DNA from: JAXHUH01 sp034211175
GTDB taxonomy: Bacteria; Actinomycetota; Acidimicrobiia; Acidimicrobiales; CAIXPF01
Assembly (NCBI GenBank): GCA_034211175.1
Contig: JAXHUH010000243.1
Span: 1 to 16,513, forward strand
Direction: 5' to 3'
Length of the DNA stretch: 16,513 nucleotides
The translations under genes and the position numbers were made by a program. The notes under the pieces were generated by a model. It worked only from the letters and a program-made list of their open reading frames with translations, ran no database searches and had not been told where the DNA came from. The stretch's first letter is position 1, and every line of letters begins with the position of its first letter. Of this stretch, positions 12,863-16,513 are shown one piece after another.

Positions 12863-13642
12863 GTGCCGGATGAGAGCCAGTCGTCGATGAGCGAGCCCAC
12901 GGAGCCGCAGGCCGCGCCGGGGCAGACGCGGGGTGGGCCGGGCGACGGCCCGCCGAGAGCCACGGGCACGACCCGCGAACGCATCCTCCGGGCCGCGGCC
13001 GACCTGGTCGGCGAGCTCGGCGTCGGCGCCATCACGACCCGGGCGGTGTCCGAGCGGGCCGGCGTCAACAACGCACTCGTCCACTACCACTTCGGTACGA
13101 AGGGTGCGCTGATCGTCGAGGCGCTCGTGGCCGACATGGGCGACTGGATGGCCGAGCCCGAGCGGACCCTCGCCGACGCCACCTCGGTCGGCGCCGGCGG
13201 TGCCGCCCAGGTCCGGTGGCTCGCCGGTCTCGACCCGGAGGACCCCCGCACCCGGATCCTCGTCGAGCTCACCGCCGAGGCGCTGCGGGACCGGGCGATG
13301 CTCCCCGTCGTGTCCGGCGCGCTGCGCGACTTCCGCGAGGGGCTGAAGCCGACGCTCGCTGCGCTCGCGCCCGGCGCCTCCGCCGAGGAGATCGACGGCC
13401 TCGCGGTCGTACTGGCCGCGCTCCTCGACGGGCTCGCGTTCCACCGGATGCTCGAACCCGACCTCGACCTCGAACCGGCGGCTTCGGTGCTCGCCCGTTG
13501 GCTCCATGCCCCGGACGATCACGAACCACCGAGCGACGAACCCGCGAGCGAGGCCGAGTCGCGGAACCGCCCCGGGCCCGAGGACCACCGCGAACCCCGG
13601 CACGACGGACCCCACGACGACCAGGAGAGGACCCAGGAATGA
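12863..13642 (+). CDS. TetR/AcrR-family transcriptional regulator
   Basis: Predicted ligand-responsive repressor of the ABC exporter that follows it (259 aa from the GTG chosen here). The HTH domain is about residues 34-84 (TTRERILRAAADLVGELGVG, then TTRAVSERAGVNNALVHYHFGTKGAL), a typical TetR signature; the helical ligand domain runs to about 215. I prefer GTG 12863, which has GGGAG five bases upstream. ATG 12833 sits directly against the operator and upstream of the transcription start predicted from the -35/-10 pair, so it may not be transcribed. ATG 12887 is also possible; the difference affects only a disordered N-terminus. The last 40 or so residues are a His/Asp/Glu/Pro-rich tail unusual for the family. 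The stop overlaps the next start (ATGA, 13639-13642). Ligand unknown. Confidence 0.9.
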   Translation: MPDESQSSMSEPTEPQAAPGQTRGGPGDGPPRATGTTRERILRAAADLVGELGVGAITTRAVSERAGVNNALVHYHFGTKGALIVEALVADMGDWMAEPERTLADATSVGAGGAAQVRWLAGLDPEDPRTRILVELTAEALRDRAMLPVVSGALRDFREGLKPTLAALAPGASAEEIDGLAVVLAALLDGLAFHRMLEPDLDLEPAASVLARWLHAPDDHEPPSDEPASEAESRNRPGPEDHREPRHDGPHDDQERTQE

Positions 13643-14643
13643 CCGCAGACCGACCCGGCGAGGTCGTCATCCGCGCCGACGGCCTGACCAAGCGCTTCGG
13701 CTCGTTCGAGGCGCTGAGCGAGCTCGACCTCGACGTGATGCGCGGCGAGGTCCACGGCTTCCTCGGCCCCAACGGCGCCGGGAAGTCGACGACCATCCGC
13801 ATCCTGCTGGGCCTGCTGCGGGCCAGCGGCGGGCGGGTCGAGCTGTTCGGCCGCGACCCGTGGACCGACGCCCTCGAGCTCCACCGCCGCCTCGCCTACG
13901 TCCCCGGCGACGTGCCCCTCTGGTCCGGGCTCACCGGCGGCCAGTGCATCGACCTGCTCACCCACGCCCAGGGGAGCCGCTCAGCGCCACATCGCGAGGC
14001 GCTGATCGAGCGCTTCGACCTCGATCCGTCGAAGCGGGCCCGCGAGTACTCCAAGGGGAACCGCCAGAAGGTGGCGCTCGTCGCCGCGCTGGCGGTCGAC
14101 GTGGAGCTGCTGATCCTCGACGAACCGACCTCGGGCCTCGACCCGCTCATGGAGCAGGTGTTCCAGGACGTCGTCCGCGAGCGCCGCGACGAGGGCTGCA
14201 CGGTGCTCTTGTCGAGCCACATCCTCGGCGAGGTCGAGGCCCTCGCCGATCGGGTCTCGATCATCCGCTCGGGCCGCCGCGTGCGGACCGGGACGCTGGC
14301 CGACCTGCGTCGCGACACCCTCGCCGCGGTCCATGCGGTCACGGTCGACGAACCGGGGCTCGACGACTCGACGCCCGGGCTGTCGGGCCTCGATATCGCC
14401 GGGGCCGACGGCATGTTCACCACCCACGTGAAGGTCGACTCGGACCACCTCGACGCCGCGGTCGGTGAGCTCCACCGGGCCGGGATCCACACCCTCACGG
14501 TCACGCCGCCGAGCCTGGACGAGCTGTTCCTGCAGAACTACCGGGCCGACGACGGCGAGCTCGACGGCGACCGGGACGGCGGCGCCCACCAGGCGGAGCC
14601 CCGCGACGAGCGGCTCGGCGAGCGACAGGACGTGGCGCCATGA
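13639..14643 (+). CDS. ABC-2-type exporter ATP-binding protein
   Basis: Cytoplasmic ATPase subunit (334 aa) that powers the permease encoded next. Walker A GPNGAGKST (43-51, Lys49), signature YSKGNRQK (137-144), Walker B LLILDEPTSGLD (157-168, Asp161 and Glu162) and the switch His194 in SSHIL are all intact. At the Q-loop it reads YVPGD, with Gly90 where Gln is usual; this is seen in part of the antibiotic/multidrug-exporter ATPase group, so it need not mean loss of activity. PSLDELFLQNY (291-301) is the normal end of this family; a charged tail of 33 residues (302-334) follows, running to the permease start. ATG at 13639 overlaps the TetR stop, with AGGAG about 11 bases upstream, and the stop overlaps the permease ATG. 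Confidence 0.95.
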   Translation: MTADRPGEVVIRADGLTKRFGSFEALSELDLDVMRGEVHGFLGPNGAGKSTTIRILLGLLRASGGRVELFGRDPWTDALELHRRLAYVPGDVPLWSGLTGGQCIDLLTHAQGSRSAPHREALIERFDLDPSKRAREYSKGNRQKVALVAALAVDVELLILDEPTSGLDPLMEQVFQDVVRERRDEGCTVLLSSHILGEVEALADRVSIIRSGRRVRTGTLADLRRDTLAAVHAVTVDEPGLDDSTPGLSGLDIAGADGMFTTHVKVDSDHLDAAVGELHRAGIHTLTVTPPSLDELFLQNYRADDGELDGDRDGGAHQAEPRDERLGERQDVAP

Positions 14644-16226
14644 CCTTCGTGACCAGTGCACAGGTCGCCTCCGACGTGCAGTGGCGGTTCCGGCACCGCA
14701 ACGTCGTCATCTGGGTGCTCGCCGTCGCCGCGACGTTGGCCGCGACCGCGATCGGCGTCGCCCGCCTCTACGACACCCCGACCGAGATCCAGGAGTACGC
14801 CGACTCCGTCTCCAGTGGCGCGCTCTACGCGATCAACGGCAAGTTCGAGGGGATCAACACCCTCGGCGGTGTCATCCAGGACGAGTTCGGGTTCCTCGCC
14901 TCGTTCCTGTTGCCGCTGATGGGGCTGGCGATGATGGCCGGCCCGACCCGGGGCGAGGAGGAGGCGGGCCGCCTCGAGCTGCTCCTGGCCCGGCCGGTCG
15001 ACCGGCGGGCGCCCGTGGTCGGCGCGTTCGTCGTCACGACCGCCGCACTCGTCGCCGTCACGGTCCTGATGGGCTTGGCGATGGGGGCCGCCGGCGTGCC
15101 GTTCTGGCGAGGGATGCTCTACGCGGCCTCGCTCGGCGCGCTCGCGTACTGCTTCGCCGGCATCGCCGCGGTGGCCGCCCAGCTCGTGCGCCACGCGCGG
15201 GGCGTCTACACCGTCGGGTTCGCCGTGCTGGTCGCGGCCTACGTGCTGCGGGGCGTCGGCGACACGATCGACCTGTGGGTGGTATGGCTCTCGCCGCTGG
15301 GCTGGGCCGAGAAGGTCGACGCGTTCGGGCCCGCCCGCACCTGGGCCCTGGCCATCCCCCTCGTCGTCGGGACGGCCGGGATCGTCACCGCCGCCGCCCT
15401 GGCCGGGCGCCGCGACGTCGGCGACAGCACCCTGCAGTACGGCATCGGCGGCCCGTCGGAGGCGAGTAGCTGGCTGCGCCGCCCGATCGGGACCGCGGCA
15501 TGGATCCATCGGGGGTCCCTGCTCGGCTGGATGGCGGGCGCGTTGGCGTTCGTGGGGATGTTCGGTGCGCTCGCCCAGCAGGTCGTGGACGCCATCGTCG
15601 AGAACGCCCAGCTCGCGGATGCGCTCAACACGTCCACCGAGAACCCGGCCGACGGGTTCTTCGCCATCACGCTCGTGTACCTGGCGCTCATCGCCATCGG
15701 GTACGTCGCCGCCGCGTTCGCGGTCCTGCGGCGCCAGGAGACGGACGGTCACCTCGAGCCGATCCTCGCCGGCTCCGTCTCCCGCATCCGCTGGTTGGCG
15801 ACCCAGTACCTGGTCATCGGCGTCGGCCTGCTCGCCATCCTCGCTGCCGGGACCATCACGTTGGCGCTCACCGCGGCGGCGTCGCTCGGCGAGTCGGGTG
15901 TCATCGGGGACCTAATCGTGGCCGGGCTCGCGTACGTGCCCGCCGTGGCGTTCGTCGCCGGGATCGCCGCCGCGCTGTTCGGCCTGCGCCCGCAGCTGTT
16001 CCCGCTCGTGTGGGCCGTCGTCGGGGTGATCGCGTTCATCGCGTTCCTCGGCCCGGGCCTCGAGCTGCCGATGCTGGTGCGCAACCTCTCCCCGACCCAG
16101 CACGTCGGGAACCCGCCCGACGGCGACGTCGAGATCTGGGGCCTGGTGATCATGTCGACGCTGGCGCTCGTGCTCGGCGCGATCGGCATCGCCGGCCTCC
16201 GGGACCGGGACGTTCCCCAGCCCTAG
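14640..16226 (+). CDS. ABC exporter permease, duplicated 12-TM (polyketide-antibiotic-exporter type)
   Basis: Integral membrane subunit of 528 aa, matching in size and layout the family described as putative exporters of polyketide antibiotics. About six membrane spans lie in each half (about 22-40, 85-100, 127-150, 160-180, 190-205, 236-255, then 292-312, 340-363, 388-412, 425-449, 453-470, 499-520). The halves are internal duplicates: RGEEEAGRLELLLARPVDR (104-122) corresponds to RRQETDGHLEPILAGSVSR (364-382), each after two spans, so one chain provides both permease halves. The ATG overlaps the ATPase stop, completing a three-gene coupled operon under the TetR operator. The likely role is export of an antibiotic, dye-like or lipid compound; substrate not predictable. 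Confidence 0.9.
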   Translation: MTFVTSAQVASDVQWRFRHRNVVIWVLAVAATLAATAIGVARLYDTPTEIQEYADSVSSGALYAINGKFEGINTLGGVIQDEFGFLASFLLPLMGLAMMAGPTRGEEEAGRLELLLARPVDRRAPVVGAFVVTTAALVAVTVLMGLAMGAAGVPFWRGMLYAASLGALAYCFAGIAAVAAQLVRHARGVYTVGFAVLVAAYVLRGVGDTIDLWVVWLSPLGWAEKVDAFGPARTWALAIPLVVGTAGIVTAAALAGRRDVGDSTLQYGIGGPSEASSWLRRPIGTAAWIHRGSLLGWMAGALAFVGMFGALAQQVVDAIVENAQLADALNTSTENPADGFFAITLVYLALIAIGYVAAAFAVLRRQETDGHLEPILAGSVSRIRWLATQYLVIGVGLLAILAAGTITLALTAAASLGESGVIGDLIVAGLAYVPAVAFVAGIAAALFGLRPQLFPLVWAVVGVIAFIAFLGPGLELPMLVRNLSPTQHVGNPPDGDVEIWGLVIMSTLALVLGAIGIAGLRDRDVPQP

Positions 16227-16236
16227 GCCGCGCCGG

Positions 16237-16253
16237 GTGCGAGCACCTCGCAC
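16237..16253 (+). terminator. Hairpin after the ABC permease
   Basis: GTGCGAG (16237-16243) and CTCGCAC (16247-16253) form a perfect 7-bp stem with a 3-base loop, starting 10 bases after the permease stop. No T tract. Confidence 0.45.
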
Positions 16254-16270
16254 GGCGTGAGGGCCCGGCG

Positions 16271-16276
16271 TAGCGT
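16271..16276 (+). promoter_or_regulatory. Candidate leaderless -10 box
   Basis: TAGCGT is followed by six bases and ATG at 16283, the same geometry as at the dehydrogenase gene. Transcription would start on the start codon. No strong SD is present. Confidence 0.4.
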
Positions 16277-16282
16277 CGGGGC

Positions 16283-16513
16283 ATGGACGACTCGCCGTCG
16301 ACGGCAGCGCACGTCCGCCGTCCGGCGCTCGTGGGAGCAGCCCTCGTCCTGGTGCTCGACGCCGCCATCGCGGTGCCGCCGCCGTGGACGATCGCGGTCG
16401 CGCCGGTCGCGTTCGCGGGGGCGGCCGGTCGAGGCGTCGAACCCGAGGTCCGGGCGGTGGCGTTCGCCGCCGGCATCGTCGCCCTGTTCGCGGCGGTCCC
16501 GCTCGGGCTCCCC
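16283..16513 (+). CDS. Small membrane protein, unknown function (3' partial)
   Basis: An open frame of 77 codons from ATG 16283 reaches the end of the window without a stop. It begins MDDSPSTAAHVRRPALVGAA. It has strong coding character, with nearly all third positions G or C and lower GC in second positions. Hydrophobic stretches lie near residues 15-30, 34-45 and 59-76, split by basic or acidic residues (GRGVEPEVR), which suggests a multi-pass membrane protein with three spans so far. I do not recognise a family. It lies after the hairpin that follows the ABC operon and has its own candidate leaderless promoter, so it is probably a separate unit. Confidence 0.6.
   Translation, partial: MDDSPSTAAHVRRPALVGAALVLVLDAAIAVPPPWTIAVAPVAFAGAAGRGVEPEVRAVAFAAGIVALFAAVPLGLP

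Noticed and set aside
13216..13638. In-frame extension upstream of the ABC ATPase
   Set aside because: It overlaps the TetR gene in another frame and is Arg/Pro-rich. ATG 13639 with ATGA overlap fits the family's N-terminus.

Overview
The window is a very GC-rich stretch of bacterial chromosome with almost every codon ending in G or C. Spacers are short, genes often overlap as ATGA, and there are TANNNT-type -10 boxes, some with no leader. Together with the TetR/ABC-exporter operon, MMPL exporter, PQQ lipoprotein and GH16 enzyme, this fits an actinobacterium (Actinomycetota). Acidimicrobiia is my best guess, but that is inference and no marker gene is present. I see no rRNA, tRNA, CRISPR array, transposase or integrase. 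The longest gene-free stretch is about 240 bases.

Layout. (1) 1-2139: 5'-truncated membrane-anchored patatin-like hydrolase. (2) 2202-5182: MMPL/RND-type exporter overlapping, as ATGA, a small stand-alone cyclic-nucleotide-binding-fold protein whose ligand residues are degenerate. (3) 5422-6741: acyl-CoA dehydrogenase of the ACAD10/11-like type. (4) 6775-8301, minus: a protein made of six Clp-N repeats (three Clp_N domains) with no ATPase. (5) 8532-9602: secreted GH16 beta-glucanase. (6) 9688-10896, minus: PQQ-type soluble sugar dehydrogenase lipoprotein. (7) 11139-12715, minus: two-gene unit of a divergent lactate/malate dehydrogenase-family protein and an ACT-domain protein. (8) 12863-16226: TetR regulator, ABC ATPase and 12-TM permease, all ATGA-overlapped, behind a strong palindromic operator. 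(9) 16283-end: start of a small membrane protein, cut by the window.

The genes probably serve the cell envelope and its surroundings: lipid or drug export (MMPL, ABC), lipid hydrolysis (patatin-like), lipid or acyl-CoA oxidation (ACAD), and glucan cleavage followed by sugar oxidation outside the membrane (GH16 and PQQ enzyme, convergent and separated by a strong hairpin). The TetR-ABC operon is most simply an autoregulated efflux system.

Most worth a second look: the triple Clp_N protein; the coupled MMPL/cyclic-nucleotide-fold pair; hydrophilic C-terminal extensions on three genes that run exactly to the next gene's start; the TetR operator, which argues for a downstream start codon; the divergent LDH/MDH-like enzyme paired with an ACT protein; and a short-loop G-quadruplex motif upstream of the PQQ enzyme.
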